Assembly: GCA_023896275.1 (NCBI GenBank)
Contig: MLDA01000014.1
Coordinates: 55,844 to 119,843 of the forward strand
Reading direction: 5' to 3'
Origin: Kocuria rosea subsp. polaris
GTDB taxonomy: Bacteria; Actinomycetota; Actinomycetes; Actinomycetales; Micrococcaceae
DNA length: 64,000 nucleotides
Numbering within the stretch: position 1 is the first letter of the stretch; each line of letters opens with the position of its first letter. The translations under genes and the position numbers were made by a program. The notes below the pieces were generated by a model. That model was not told the DNA's origin. It was given only the letters and a program-made list of their open reading frames with translations, and made no database searches. Below, piece after piece: positions 1 to 8,585 of this stretch.

Positions 1-885
1 TTCCGGTTCGCCCAGGCCGTGCGGCACGCCGGCGAGATCATCGATGCGGCCGGTGCCGACGTCGTCGTGGGGGTGGGCGGGTACGTGTGCACGCCGGTCT
101 ACCTCGCCGCCAGGCGGCGCGGAGTCCCCGTCGTCATCCATGAGGCGAACGCCCGTGCCGGTCTGGCCAACAAGGTCGGCGCCCGGTTCGCGGCCCGTGT
201 GGCCGCCGCATTTGCCGGCACCAACCTGCGCAACGCGCTGGTCGTGGGGATGCCGATGCGACGCGAAATCGCGCGGCTGGACCGCGATGCCGCGCGGCGA
301 GATGCCCGGATCTCTCTGGGCCTTGACCCGGAGACGACGACTTTGGTCGTGACGGGCGGATCCTCGGGCGCGGTATCGCTGAACCGGGCCCTCGTCGGCG
401 CGCTCGACGCCATCGGAACCGCCGAGCCGGCGATCCAGGTCCTGCACGTCACTGGCCGGGACAAGCAGATCCGCGGCGCCGATGGCGCCCCGTTGACCGC
501 GCCGGGCTACGTGCAGGTCGAGTACGTGGACGGCATGGAGCGCGCCTACGCGGCGGCCGACCTCATGATTTGTCGTTCCGGCGCCGGTACCGTGTGCGAG
601 CTGGCGGCCGTCGGACTGCCCGCGGTGCTGGTCCCGCTGCCGATCGGCAACGGAGAGCAGCGTCACAACGGGCGGCCGCTCGTCGACGCTGGAGGTGCGA
701 TCATGGTCGACAATGCGGACTTCACGGCAGACTACGTGCGCGAAACCGTCCTCGAGCTGCTGGCGGATGCTGACCGGCTCGAAACAATGGGGCGGGCCGC
801 TGCAGGACACGGCCGGCGCGACGCGGCGGAGTCCGTGGCGCAGCTCGTCGTCGAAGTGGCCGCAGGCGCTCGAGCGCGGGAGTGA
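1..885 (+). CDS. murG: UDP-N-acetylglucosamine--lipid I N-acetylglucosaminyltransferase MurG (5' part outside the window)
   Basis: MurG adds GlcNAc from UDP-GlcNAc to lipid I on the inner membrane face, giving lipid II for peptidoglycan. The frame is open from base 1 (first codons read FRFAQAVRHAG), so the true start lies upstream and the GTG at 19 is internal. Visible family motifs are GVGGYVCTP and HEANARAG in the N-terminal Rossmann half, GGSSGAVSLNRA at the start of the C-terminal half, and the UDP-sugar-binding RSGAGTVCELAAVG. About 295 residues are present of a usual 360 or so. Its TGA overlaps the GTG of murC (GTGA), so the two are probably translationally coupled in the division/cell-wall cluster. 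Confidence 0.96.
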   Translation, partial: FRFAQAVRHAGEIIDAAGADVVVGVGGYVCTPVYLAARRRGVPVVIHEANARAGLANKVGARFAARVAAAFAGTNLRNALVVGMPMRREIARLDRDAARRDARISLGLDPETTTLVVTGGSSGAVSLNRALVGALDAIGTAEPAIQVLHVTGRDKQIRGADGAPLTAPGYVQVEYVDGMERAYAAADLMICRSGAGTVCELAAVGLPAVLVPLPIGNGEQRHNGRPLVDAGGAIMVDNADFTADYVRETVLELLADADRLETMGRAAAGHGRRDAAESVAQLVVEVAAGARARE

Positions 886-2339
886 CGATGGTGGAGATCA
901 CGGAAGAAGAGAAGGACGCGATGACGCAGAACGTTGAACAGCCCCGCCGGCTCGAGGAGCTCGGGCGCGTGCACTTTCTGGGCCTCGGCGGAGTCGGGGT
1001 TTCCGCGGTGGCGCGCCTGATGCAGGCACGAGGTGCCACGATCTCGGGCACGGACGCCAAGGCGCTGCCGGTTCTGCGCGAGCTCGCCGGTGGCGGCGCG
1101 CGCGTGCACGTCGGCTACGCGGCCGAGAACCTCGGCGACGTCGACACCGTCGTCGCATCCTCGATCATCAAGGCCGGCAACCCCGAGTATGACGAGGCTG
1201 TGCGCCGCGGCGTGCGGATCCTGCATCGCTCAGAGGGCCTCGCCGCGACGATGGACGGGCACCGGGTCGTCACCGTCGCCGGAACGCATGGCAAGACCAC
1301 AACGACGTCGCTCGTCGCCGTCATGCTGCGCGAGGCCGGCCTGGCGCCGTCGTTCGCGATCGGCGCGAACGTCGGGGGCCTCGGCGTGAACGCCGAGCTC
1401 GGGGACGGCCGGATCTTCGTCGCTGAGGCCGACGAGTCCGACGGCTCGTTCATGAACTATGCGCCGGACGTCGCCGTCGTCACGAACGTCGAGGCCGACC
1501 ACCTCGACCACTACGGAACGGCCGAGGCCGTGCACGAGAGTTTCTACCGCTTCGTCTCGCTCCTGCCCGCCGGCGGGCTGCTCATCGCCTGTGCTGACGA
1601 CGACGGAGCCGCGGCCCTGGCTGCCCGCGTGCGCCGCGAGCGGCCCGACGTCCGCGTGCAGACCTATGGCTTCTCCGCCGGCGCGGACTTCCGGCTGGCG
1701 GACGCCCACGCCGAGGGGCTGCGCTACGGTTGCTCCCTCCACTTCGGCGACGACGGATCCGCGCGTCTGGACCTGGCCGTCCCCGGGGACCATAACCTGC
1801 TCAACGCCGCCGCGGCCTTCGCGGTCGGCGCCGAATTCGGCATGGAGCCGGCGCAGGCTGTGGCCGGGCTCGCCGCCTTCTCGGGGGCGGCGCGGCGGTT
1901 CGAGTACCGGGGGGAGGCCTCCGGTGTCCGCGTCTACGACGACTACGCCCACCACCCCACCGAGGTCACGGCCGCGCTGCGGGCGGGGCGGGCCGTCGCG
2001 GGCGGCCACCGCGTGCACGTTCTCTTCCAACCGCACCTGTTCTCACGGACGAAGGAATTCGCCGCTGAGTTCGCCGCAGCGCTCTCCTTGGCCGATTCAG
2101 CCCACGTGCTCGAGATCTACCCGGCACGCGAAGCACCGATCGAGGGCGTGACCAGCGCGCTGGTGACCGCTGCGCTGGACACGGCGGGCGGCGTCGTCGC
2201 AGCGGAGGAAGCCCCCGCCCGGCTCGCCGACGCCGCGGCACCTGGCGACATCGTGATGACGATCGGAGCGGGCGACGTCACGGAGTACGGCCCGCGGATC
2301 CTCGATTCGCTGCGAGCGACCGCAGCGCCGGCGGGGTAG
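882..2339 (+). CDS. murC: UDP-N-acetylmuramate--L-alanine ligase MurC
   Basis: MurC uses ATP to join L-alanine to UDP-MurNAc, the first amino-acid addition in the cytoplasmic peptidoglycan pathway. The 485-residue protein has the N-terminal nucleotide-sugar motif LGLGGVGVSAVARLM, the ATP P-loop GTHGKTTTTS, the central EADESDGSF motif and the VYDDYAHHPTEV motif of Mur ligases. The GTG at 882 overlaps the murG stop. An ATG at 921 with GAAGGA a few bases before it is an equally reasonable start and would leave about 12 residues before the conserved LGRVHFLG. Downstream ftsQ begins two bases after the stop, so the genes form one transcript. Confidence 0.95.
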   Translation: MTMVEITEEEKDAMTQNVEQPRRLEELGRVHFLGLGGVGVSAVARLMQARGATISGTDAKALPVLRELAGGGARVHVGYAAENLGDVDTVVASSIIKAGNPEYDEAVRRGVRILHRSEGLAATMDGHRVVTVAGTHGKTTTTSLVAVMLREAGLAPSFAIGANVGGLGVNAELGDGRIFVAEADESDGSFMNYAPDVAVVTNVEADHLDHYGTAEAVHESFYRFVSLLPAGGLLIACADDDGAAALAARVRRERPDVRVQTYGFSAGADFRLADAHAEGLRYGCSLHFGDDGSARLDLAVPGDHNLLNAAAAFAVGAEFGMEPAQAVAGLAAFSGAARRFEYRGEASGVRVYDDYAHHPTEVTAALRAGRAVAGGHRVHVLFQPHLFSRTKEFAAEFAAALSLADSAHVLEIYPAREAPIEGVTSALVTAALDTAGGVVAAEEAPARLADAAAPGDIVMTIGAGDVTEYGPRILDSLRATAAPAG

Positions 2340-2341
2340 CG

Positions 2342-3079
2342 GTGGGCGCCGAGCACAACGTCGTCGAGCTCCCGCCGCAGCCGGGCCGGGTGTGGAAGAA
2401 GCGGCTGCTTGTCGGCGGTTCCGCGACCCTCGCCGTCGTGCTGGTTCTCATCGGCGTTCTGCTGTACTCGCCGCTGCTGGCGATCGATCGGGTCGAGATC
2501 AGCGGCAACGAGCTGGCGCGTTCGGAGAGCCTCGCCGAAGACCTGCGCCCTCTCGAGGGCGTTCCGTTGCCGCGCGTTGGCCCGGGAACCGTGCTCGAGC
2601 TGCTGCAGGATCAGCGTGCCGTCGAGGATGTGGTCATTCAGGCTGAAGCCCCCGATACGCTGCGCGTGATCGTGACCGAGTATCAGCCGGTCGCCATGAC
2701 GGGGCGCAAGGGGTCCTACAAGTTGGTCGCCGCGGACGGCCGCTATCTCAAGACCGTCGAGAAACGCGGCGACTTCGACCTCCCGCTCATCTCCGGGGTG
2801 TCGTCGAGCTCGAAGCCGGAACTCTTCGAAACCATCACGTCGGTGCTGTCGTCGTTGCCGGAGGAGGTGCTCGCGCAGCTGAAATACGCCACGGCCAAGA
2901 CGATCGACTCCGTCGAGCTCGAATTGACCACGGGCGAACGCGTGCGCTGGGGGAGTGCCGAGAACAACGTCGAAAAGGCGAGCGTCCTGACGGCTCTGCT
3001 GGGAATCGAACCGCCCAAGAATCAGCCGGCGGTGAAGGTCTACGACGTCTCCAGCCCGGAGCGTCCGGTAACCCGTTGA
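2342..3079 (+). CDS. ftsQ: Cell division protein FtsQ/DivIB
   Basis: FtsQ is a bitopic divisome protein that links early and late division proteins. The 245-residue product has a short cytoplasmic tail, one membrane segment at about residues 22-44, then a POTRA domain from about 46 to 114 (LLAIDRVEISGNELARSE) and a beta domain ending near VYDVSSPERPVTR. It starts at GTG 2342, two bases after the murC stop, and lies directly before ftsZ as in other actinobacterial division clusters. The identification rests mainly on topology, POTRA similarity and position, because FtsQ sequences diverge strongly. Confidence 0.9.
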   Translation: MGAEHNVVELPPQPGRVWKKRLLVGGSATLAVVLVLIGVLLYSPLLAIDRVEISGNELARSESLAEDLRPLEGVPLPRVGPGTVLELLQDQRAVEDVVIQAEAPDTLRVIVTEYQPVAMTGRKGSYKLVAADGRYLKTVEKRGDFDLPLISGVSSSSKPELFETITSVLSSLPEEVLAQLKYATAKTIDSVELELTTGERVRWGSAENNVEKASVLTALLGIEPPKNQPAVKVYDVSSPERPVTR

Positions 3080-3166
3080 GATCAGTGCTCCGACACGCGG
3101 CCCCGGTCGTTGCTTCGGGCCCGCAGGAACCATAGCGTCTACTTAGCAGCAGCTTGACATAACTAT

Positions 3167-3191
3167 AACCCTCAACCTCAAGGTTAGGGTT
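3167..3191. repeat. Imperfect inverted repeat just upstream of ftsZ
   Basis: The sequence AACCCT-C-AACC, TCAA, GGTTAGGGTT folds into a 10-bp stem with one bulged C and a four-base loop. It lies 53 bases before the ftsZ start and next to TTGACA (3154-3159) and TATAAC (3164-3169), which are too close together to be one promoter. It could be an operator or a 5' leader hairpin controlling ftsZ; no function is demonstrated by the sequence. Confidence 0.4.
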
Positions 3192-3243
3192 GAACGTCGA
3201 ACAGCACACCCGCACAGCACACACCGAGCAAGGGATACAGGAC

Positions 3244-4509
3244 GTGGCAGCTCCCCAGAATTACCTCGCCGTCATCAAGGTCGTCGGCATCGGCGGTGGC
3301 GGCGTCAACGCCGTCAACCGGATGATCGAAGTCGGCCTCCGTGGCGTCGAATTCATTGCGATCAACACCGACGCGCAGGCGCTGCTGATGAGCGACGCCG
3401 ACGTCAAGCTCGACGTCGGCCGCGAGCTCACCCGCGGCCTCGGCGCCGGTGCCAACCCCGAGGTGGGCCGGCAGGCCGCCGAGGACCACGCGGAGGAGAT
3501 CGAAGAGGTCCTGCGCGGGGCCGACATGGTCTTCGTGACCGCAGGTGAGGGCGGCGGCACGGGCACCGGCGGCGCCCCCGTCGTCGCCCGCATCGCCCGT
3601 TCGCTCGGCGCGCTGACCATCGGTGTGGTGACGCGCCCGTTCACGTTCGAGGGACGCCGTCGTGCGACCTCGGCGGAGGCCGGAATCGATGCCCTGCGCG
3701 ACGAGGTCGACACGCTCATCGTCATCCCCAACGACCGACTGCTCTCCATCAGCGACCGCAACGTCTCGGTCCTGGACGCGTTCCGCTCGGCGGACCAGGT
3801 GCTGCTTTCCGGCGTGCAGGGCATCACGGATCTGATCACGACCCCGGGCCTGATCAACCTCGACTTCGCCGACGTGAAGTCCGTCATGCAGGGCGCGGGA
3901 TCCGCGCTGATGGGAATCGGCTCGGCACGGGGCGAGGATCGCGCGGTCAAGGCCGCCGAACTCGCCATCGCCTCGCCGCTGCTCGAGGCGTCGATCGATG
4001 GGGCGCATGGCGTGCTGTTGTCGATCCAGGGTGGTTCCGACCTCGGCCTCTTCGAAATCAACGAAGCGGCGCGCCTGGTGCAGGAGGTCGCCCACCCGGA
4101 GGCCAACATCATCTTCGGTGCGGTCATCGACGACGCGCTGGGAGACGAGGCGCGGGTGACCGTGATCGCCGCTGGCTTCGACCAGGTGGACGTCACGAAC
4201 GCTCCGGCGAACAGCCAAGGCTACGCGAACCCGCAGACAGTGGCGGCCCAGGCTGCGCCGGCCGCGGCCGCGAGCCAGGCTTCCTCCGTCCCGGGCACGA
4301 TGCCGCTGAACGCGTCGTCGAACGGTCAGTCCGTCCCGGGCACCATGCCGCTGAACCCGCCGGCGCCCGCATCGGCTCAGTCGGCCGCTGAACCGGCCCA
4401 GGCTGAGGCGCGGCCCGCACAGCAATACGAGGACCTGCCGACGGTCGTCGACCAGGACCTCAGCGCATCCGAGAGTGACGACCTGGACGTGCCCGACTTC
4501 CTGAAGTAG
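3244..4509 (+). CDS. ftsZ: Cell division GTPase FtsZ
   Basis: FtsZ polymerises into the cytokinetic ring. The 421-residue protein has the tubulin signature [10 protein letters not shown], the N-terminal [13 protein letters not shown] loop and the T7-loop region [13 protein letters not shown]. After the globular part (to about residue 317) comes an Ala/Pro/Ser-rich linker holding the nonapeptide SVPGTMPLN twice, then the conserved C-terminal peptide [10 protein letters not shown] that binds SepF and membrane partners. I chose GTG 3244 because AAGGGA lies eight bases before it and the protein then begins [15 protein letters not shown] as in Arthrobacter relatives. An in-frame TTG at 3190 would add an unconserved 18 residues. 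A strong hairpin follows the gene. Confidence 0.97.
   Translation: MAAPQNYLAVIKVVGIGGGGVNAVNRMIEVGLRGVEFIAINTDAQALLMSDADVKLDVGRELTRGLGAGANPEVGRQAAEDHAEEIEEVLRGADMVFVTAGEGGGTGTGGAPVVARIARSLGALTIGVVTRPFTFEGRRRATSAEAGIDALRDEVDTLIVIPNDRLLSISDRNVSVLDAFRSADQVLLSGVQGITDLITTPGLINLDFADVKSVMQGAGSALMGIGSARGEDRAVKAAELAIASPLLEASIDGAHGVLLSIQGGSDLGLFEINEAARLVQEVAHPEANIIFGAVIDDALGDEARVTVIAAGFDQVDVTNAPANSQGYANPQTVAAQAAPAAAASQASSVPGTMPLNASSNGQSVPGTMPLNPPAPASAQSAAEPAQAEARPAQQYEDLPTVVDQDLSASESDDLDVPDFLK
4285..4356 (+). repeat. Duplicated 27-bp unit inside the ftsZ linker
   Basis: Bases 4285-4311 and 4330-4356 both encode SVPGTMPLN, 45 bases apart (15 residues). The two DNA copies differ at one visible position (ACG versus ACC). 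They sit in the disordered linker between the GTPase body and the C-terminal peptide of FtsZ. Confidence 0.85.
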
Positions 4510-4521
4510 GAGCACGGACTG

Positions 4522-4558
4522 CCGCTGGCCGGCCGGGCACCGCCCGGTCGGCCAGCGG
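4522..4558 (+). terminator. GC-rich hairpin after ftsZ
   Basis: A 17-bp stem with one G-U pair (4522-4538 with 4542-4558) and a three-base loop, followed by CGTTAAG rather than a T tract. It lies between ftsZ and pgeF and probably attenuates transcription; no convincing new promoter is visible before pgeF, so some read-through is likely. Confidence 0.65.
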
Positions 4559-4597
4559 CGTTAAGGAAGCAAACAACCTCGAAGGGCGAGGAGTCCC

Positions 4598-5344
4598 ATG
4601 CTGCAGTACAGCCAAGCCGTCGATAGCGGCCGAGTCCGCGTGGCATTCACGACGCGCGAGGAGGGCAACCTGGCCCTGCACGTCGGCGACGATCCCGAGG
4701 CGGTCGCCACCCGCCGCGCCCGATTGGTCGAAGGGTTGGGGCTCCCGGCCGCCGCGCAGTTCATGGATCAAGTGCATTCGACGGTCGTCGCACGCGTCGA
4801 GACGCCCTTGCAGCCCGGGCCCACGGCGGACGCACTCGTCACGGCCGCAGGCGACCTCCCGCTGGCCGTCATGGTCGCGGACTGCCTGCCGGTCGTCTTC
4901 GCGGCCGTGTCCCGGGAGAGCGTGGCCCTCGGCGCGGCCCACGCCGGGCGGAGGGGCCTGCTGGACGGGATCCTGCCCGAGGCGGTCAACAGCCTGCGCG
5001 AAGCGGTGGACACGGGCGCGGCCCCGGCGCGCCTGACAGCCTGGATCGGGCCGTCGATCTGCGGACGCTGTTACGAGGTGCCCGCGGCGATGCGGGCCGA
5101 TGCGGAACGGCTGCTCCCTGGCATCGCCAGCACCACGCGTGGCGGATCCGAGAGCCTCGACCTCCCCGGAGCCGCAGCCCAGCAACTGCGCGCGCTGGGG
5201 GTCGACGTCGTCGCCTCGGGCGTGTGCACACTCGAGGACGATCGTTTCTACTCGTACCGCCGCGACCCCGCGACGGGACGGATCGCGGGCATCATCTGGA
5301 GGGACGCCGGTGGGGGCGACGAGACGCGGAAGGATTCACGATGA
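4598..5344 (+). CDS. pgeF: Peptidoglycan editing factor PgeF (YfiH/LACC1 family)
   Basis: Members of this family remove wrongly incorporated L-serine from peptidoglycan precursors, and some act as purine nucleoside phosphorylases or polyphenol oxidases. The 248-residue product shows the metal-site motifs in order: QVHS (about residue 58), VADCLPVV (about 90) and GAAHAGRRG (about 109), with the final CTLEDDRFYSYRRD motif. GAGGAG stands before ATG 4598. The last bases overlap the next gene as ATGA, so it is coupled to the YggS-type protein, an arrangement common next to ftsZ in many bacteria. Editing activity is family knowledge, not shown here. Confidence 0.88.
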   Translation: MLQYSQAVDSGRVRVAFTTREEGNLALHVGDDPEAVATRRARLVEGLGLPAAAQFMDQVHSTVVARVETPLQPGPTADALVTAAGDLPLAVMVADCLPVVFAAVSRESVALGAAHAGRRGLLDGILPEAVNSLREAVDTGAAPARLTAWIGPSICGRCYEVPAAMRADAERLLPGIASTTRGGSESLDLPGAAAQQLRALGVDVVASGVCTLEDDRFYSYRRDPATGRIAGIIWRDAGGGDETRKDSR

Positions 5345-6135
5345 CTGAGCAGGAGAACGAAACCCGGCAGGCGGACCTGAGCGCGCGGCTCGGGCGGGTC
5401 CGGCGTCGCATCGCGGAGGCGACGGCGGCGGCCGGGCGGAGCGAGGAGCCAGAGCTGATCGTGGTGACCAAGTTCTTTCCGGCCGCCGATGTCCGGCATC
5501 TTGCCGCACTGGGGGTACGGCAGGTCGGCGAGAACCGCGATCAGGAGGCTGGCGCGAAGGCCGAAGAGAGCACGGATCTGCCGCTGCGGTGGCATTTCAT
5601 TGGCCAGCTCCAGACGAACAAGGCCAAGTCGGTCGTCAAGTATGCCGACGTCGTCCAGTCCGTCGACCGACCGCAGCTCGTCGCGGCGCTCGGCAAGGCC
5701 ATGCGCCGCGAGCACGAGCGACGCGCAGAAAATGAGCTGCCGGCCCGCGGCGCCCTAGAAGTCCTCGTGCAAGTAGACCTGCGGACGCCGGAACAGATAG
5801 CCGCAGATGAGCAAGGTCGGCCGGAGCAGGGCAGGGCGGCGACGCTCGGCCGCGGGGGTGCATTGCCTGCCGACGTGGCCGCACTCGCCTCCCTCATCGC
5901 AGCCGAGGAGCAGTTGGTGTTGGGCGGCGTCATGGCCGTGGCGCCGCTAGGAAGCGATCCGGCTGCGGCCTTCAGCCGGCTTGTGGAGATTTCGCGCGGA
6001 TTGCAGCGTGAACACCCCGGAGCTGTTGTCGTCTCGGCGGGGATGAGTCAGGACCTCGAAGCGGCTGTTGCCGCCGGCGCGACACACCTGCGAATTGGCT
6101 CCGATGTGCTCGGGCCGCGGCCTGCGTTGCGGTAG
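5341..6135 (+). CDS. YggS/PROSC family PLP homeostasis protein
   Basis: A small single-domain, alanine-racemase-fold protein that binds pyridoxal phosphate and helps balance free PLP and amino/keto acid pools. The 264-residue product has the PLP lysine in ELIVVTKFFPA, the VGENRDQEA motif, the family motif WHFIGQLQTNKAK and the C-terminal SAGMSQDLEAAVAAG followed by LRIGSDVLG. ATG 5341 overlaps the pgeF stop. It carries an insertion of about 25 residues rich in Glu, Gln and Arg near residues 145-180 (EQIAADEQGRPEQGRA) absent from short homologues. The neighbour sepF follows after 68 bases. Confidence 0.92.
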   Translation: MTEQENETRQADLSARLGRVRRRIAEATAAAGRSEEPELIVVTKFFPAADVRHLAALGVRQVGENRDQEAGAKAEESTDLPLRWHFIGQLQTNKAKSVVKYADVVQSVDRPQLVAALGKAMRREHERRAENELPARGALEVLVQVDLRTPEQIAADEQGRPEQGRAATLGRGGALPADVAALASLIAAEEQLVLGGVMAVAPLGSDPAAAFSRLVEISRGLQREHPGAVVVSAGMSQDLEAAVAAGATHLRIGSDVLGPRPALR

Positions 6136-6203
6136 CGTCAAATCAAGCGGATGAGCCAGCGAACGTGAGGCGCTGGGCCGCGCACGACTAAAAGGAGAAG
6201 ACC

Positions 6204-6743
6204 ATGGCTGGCGCACTGCGCAAGACGATGATCTACCTGGGGCTTGCTGACGGCGACGAGCACTACGACGACGATCAGCGTGTCGAGGCGGCCGAACGCC
6301 AAGACCGCGAGGACGTGCGCCGTGCCGAGCCTGCCCCGGCCAAGGAGGCGAAGCCTGCCCAAGCGGCGGCCAAGCCCGAGACGCAGGTGTCCGACAACGA
6401 ATACCGGGCGCCGGTGACGCCCATCAAGCGCGCGGCTTCATCGAGGGACGAGGATTTCGAATTGCGCCAGATTACGACCGTTCACCCACGCTCGTACAAC
6501 GATGCCAAGATCATCGGTGAGAGCTTCCGTGACGGGATCCCGGTGATCATGAACGTCACCGACATGGGGGAGGCTGAAGCCAAGCGGCTCGTCGACTTCT
6601 CGGCCGGCATCGTCTTCGGCCTGCGCGGTACCATTGAGCGCGTCACCAATAAGGTGTTCCTTCTCTCTCCGGCTACCGTCGAGATCCTTGGCGAGGACAA
6701 GAAGGCCTCGGAGGAGCAGTCCGCCTTCTTCAACCAAAGCTAG
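6204..6743 (+). CDS. sepF: Cell division protein SepF
   Basis: SepF tethers FtsZ to the membrane and is the essential anchor in actinobacteria, which lack FtsA. The 179-residue protein has the N-terminal amphipathic membrane-binding helix [14 protein letters not shown], an acidic then Ala/Lys/Pro-rich linker (about 18-75) and the SepF core (about 80-172) with [21 protein letters not shown] and [20 protein letters not shown] lies ten bases before the ATG. Its partner ftsZ is four genes upstream, and the FtsZ tail DVPDFLK is the expected binding peptide. Confidence 0.96.
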   Translation: MAGALRKTMIYLGLADGDEHYDDDQRVEAAERQDREDVRRAEPAPAKEAKPAQAAAKPETQVSDNEYRAPVTPIKRAASSRDEDFELRQITTVHPRSYNDAKIIGESFRDGIPVIMNVTDMGEAEAKRLVDFSAGIVFGLRGTIERVTNKVFLLSPATVEILGEDKKASEEQSAFFNQS

Positions 6744-6758
6744 CCCGAAAGTCGGTCC

Positions 6759-7049
6759 GTGGAACTACTGCTCGCTCTGGTCTACATCGTCCTGACTGTC
6801 TTTCAGGTCACGTTGATGATCAGGATTGTCTACGACGTCGTCCAGATGTTTGCCCACTCGTGGCGCCCGTCGGGCTTTGCGCTCGTCGTCGCCTCATTCG
6901 TCTACCGCTTGACGGACCCGCCGATGCGCTGGCTGCGGTCCAAGGTCAAGCCCCTAGATCTCGGGGGGATGCGTCTAGACTTGGCATTCCTCATCCTGTT
7001 CTTCGCGGTTGTCATCGCGAAACTGGTCGTTTCATCGATTGCTCACTAG
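6759..7049 (+). CDS. YggT family integral membrane protein
   Basis: A 96-residue protein with membrane segments at about residues 2-25 and 71-93 and the family signature LTDPPMRWLR between them. It is a regular member of the sepF-divIVA neighbourhood; its role is not settled, with proposals around division or osmotic stress. It starts at GTG 6759, 15 bases after the sepF stop. Confidence 0.88.
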   Translation: MELLLALVYIVLTVFQVTLMIRIVYDVVQMFAHSWRPSGFALVVASFVYRLTDPPMRWLRSKVKPLDLGGMRLDLAFLILFFAVVIAKLVVSSIAH

Positions 7050-7093
7050 TGCAAAGATGCTCATAAAAAATGGCCAATATTTAGTCGAACCGC

Positions 7094-7112
7094 CAAGACC
7101 GTTATAGTCTTG
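7094..7112 (+). promoter_or_regulatory. Possible divIVA promoter with an inverted repeat over the -10
   Basis: TATAGT (7103-7108) sits inside CAAGAC-N7-GTCTTG in an unusually AT-rich stretch before divIVA. A -35 match upstream (TTTAGT near 7080) is weak. The start codon is about 105 bases downstream, giving a long leader. The repeat could be an operator or simply a small hairpin. Confidence 0.35.
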
Positions 7113-7214
7113 TAAACGAAGTGCCCCGGAGCCCAGCTTCCGGAGCAACGCATGTGACAAGCCGCCCGGCAGAAATGCTGCCGCCGGGAGAGACCTAAGT
7201 ATTGAGGTGACCAG

Positions 7215-7931
7215 ATGGCGCTCACGCCAGAAGACGTTGTCAACAAACGATTCCAGCCGACCAAGTTCCGTGAGGGCTACGATCAGGATGAGGTTGACGA
7301 TTTTCTTGACGAGATCGTCGTCGAGCTGCGTCGCCTGAATCAGGAGAACGACGAACTCCGTCGTCGCGTAGCAGAATTCGAGTCCGGCGATGGCGCCGTG
7401 ACCGCAGCCGTTCCGGCGCCGGTCGCAGCTGCCCCGGCGGGCAAGGTCGAGGAAAAGACCGAGGACAAGCCGGAGGCCAAGGCCGACAAGAAGGCCGTGG
7501 TCGAGGAGAAGGCCGAGAAGCCCGCGGAGGCAGCGCCCGCCGCCGAGCCGAAGAAGGCTGCTGTAGTGGCTCCCGCCGCACCGGCAGCTGCTGCTGCTCC
7601 GGCCGCAGGCTCTGCGGAGTCCGCCGCTGGTGTACTTGCGATGGCTCAGCGCCTGCACGACGAGTACGTCAGCGAAGGCAAACAGAAGCGCGACAAGATC
7701 ATCGCCGAGGCCCAGACCCACGCGAAGACTCTCGTCGAAGAGGCTGAAGAGAAGAGCCGTCAGACGCTGAACGCGCTCGAGGTCCAGAAGACGGAACTCG
7801 AGCAGAAGGTCGACTCGCTGCGCACCTTCGAGCGCGACTACCGCGGTCGCCTCAAGGCCTACATCGAGGGCCAGCTGCGCGAACTGGACGCGAAGGGTTC
7901 CTCCGCGCCGGACAAGGCGGAGAGCGCCTAA
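7215..7931 (+). CDS. divIVA: Polar growth protein DivIVA (Wag31)
   Basis: DivIVA/Wag31 senses negative membrane curvature and organises polar or septal wall synthesis. The 238-residue protein begins with the family motif MALTPEDVVNKRFQPTKFRE (the lipid-binding crossed loop) and a coiled coil to about residue 60. A low-complexity Ala/Pro/Lys/Glu linker follows (about 65-135). A second coiled coil (about 140-225) has long Glu/Lys-rich heptads such as EEAEEKSRQTLNALEVQK. AGGTGA lies before the ATG at 7215. The linker is typical of rod-to-coccoid Micrococcales. A 16-bp hairpin follows. Confidence 0.96.
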   Translation: MALTPEDVVNKRFQPTKFREGYDQDEVDDFLDEIVVELRRLNQENDELRRRVAEFESGDGAVTAAVPAPVAAAPAGKVEEKTEDKPEAKADKKAVVEEKAEKPAEAAPAAEPKKAAVVAPAAPAAAAAPAAGSAESAAGVLAMAQRLHDEYVSEGKQKRDKIIAEAQTHAKTLVEEAEEKSRQTLNALEVQKTELEQKVDSLRTFERDYRGRLKAYIEGQLRELDAKGSSAPDKAESA

Positions 7932-7943
7932 CCTGCAACGAAC

Positions 7944-7980
7944 ACGATCGGCGGCCGGAACTACCGGCCGCCGATCGTGC
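7944..7980 (+). terminator. Perfect 16-bp hairpin after divIVA
   Basis: Arms 7944-7959 and 7965-7980 are exactly complementary with a five-base loop AACTA, followed by CGTTAAG. The same CGTTAAG tail follows the ftsZ hairpin. It separates divIVA from lspA. Confidence 0.75.
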
Positions 7981-8042
7981 GTTAAGCCACCGGGGCCGTG
8001 AGAGCCTCACGCCGCACGTACTCGAGACTGGAGCCAGCCACC

Positions 8043-8585
8043 GTGGAAGCAGCACCCCGCACGAAACCGCCGCGCCGACTCGCCCTGATGGGCGTCGTCT
8101 TCGCGGTGGCCCTCGGGCTAGACCAGCTCACCAAGTGGCTGGTGCAGTCGACGATGGAGCTTGGCGAAAAGATCCCCGTCATCGATCCGGTCCTCAGCTG
8201 GCACTACATCCTCAACCCGGGGGCCGCGTTTTCCATCGGGACGAACATCACATGGGTGTTCACGCTGTTTCAGGCGGCAGTCGTCATCTATATCGCAGTG
8301 ATTGCCTCCCGCGTCCGTTACACCCCGTGGGCGCTCGCCCTCGGCGGGGTTGCCGGCGGCGCTGCCGGCAACCTGGTCGATCGGCTCTTTCGGGAGCCCT
8401 CGTTCGGGATGGGTCACGTCGTCGATTTCATCGCCGTGCCGAAGTTCGCGGTCTTCAACATCGCCGACTCCTTCGTGGTGTGCTCGATGATCGCCGCCTG
8501 TCTGTTGATCTTCCGCGGAGTGGACCTCGACGGCCGACGCCCGGACGCCGAAGAAGCGCAGTCGACCGGCGACGGGGTGGCCTAA
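8043..8585 (+). CDS. lspA: Lipoprotein signal peptidase LspA (signal peptidase II)
   Basis: LspA cleaves signal peptides of prolipoproteins after lipid attachment. The 180-residue protein has four membrane segments and both catalytic aspartates, in GNLVDRL and in FNIADSF, plus the NPGAAFSIG motif. I prefer GTG 8043 (preceded by CTGGAG), which leaves 12 residues before the first membrane segment; GTG 7998 would add 15 Arg/Ser-rich residues directly after the divIVA hairpin. The next gene starts at the base after the stop codon, a common pairing of lspA with an RluD-type synthase. Confidence 0.94.
   Translation: MEAAPRTKPPRRLALMGVVFAVALGLDQLTKWLVQSTMELGEKIPVIDPVLSWHYILNPGAAFSIGTNITWVFTLFQAAVVIYIAVIASRVRYTPWALALGGVAGGAAGNLVDRLFREPSFGMGHVVDFIAVPKFAVFNIADSFVVCSMIAACLLIFRGVDLDGRRPDAEEAQSTGDGVA

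Noticed and set aside
3154..3169. TTGACA plus TATAAC as one ftsZ promoter
   Set aside because: They are only four bases apart, not the 16-18 required; each alone lacks a partner.
3190..3243. TTG 3190 as the ftsZ start
   Set aside because: The added 18 residues are unconserved and overlap the inverted repeat; GTG 3244 has a proper ribosome-binding site and family N-terminus.
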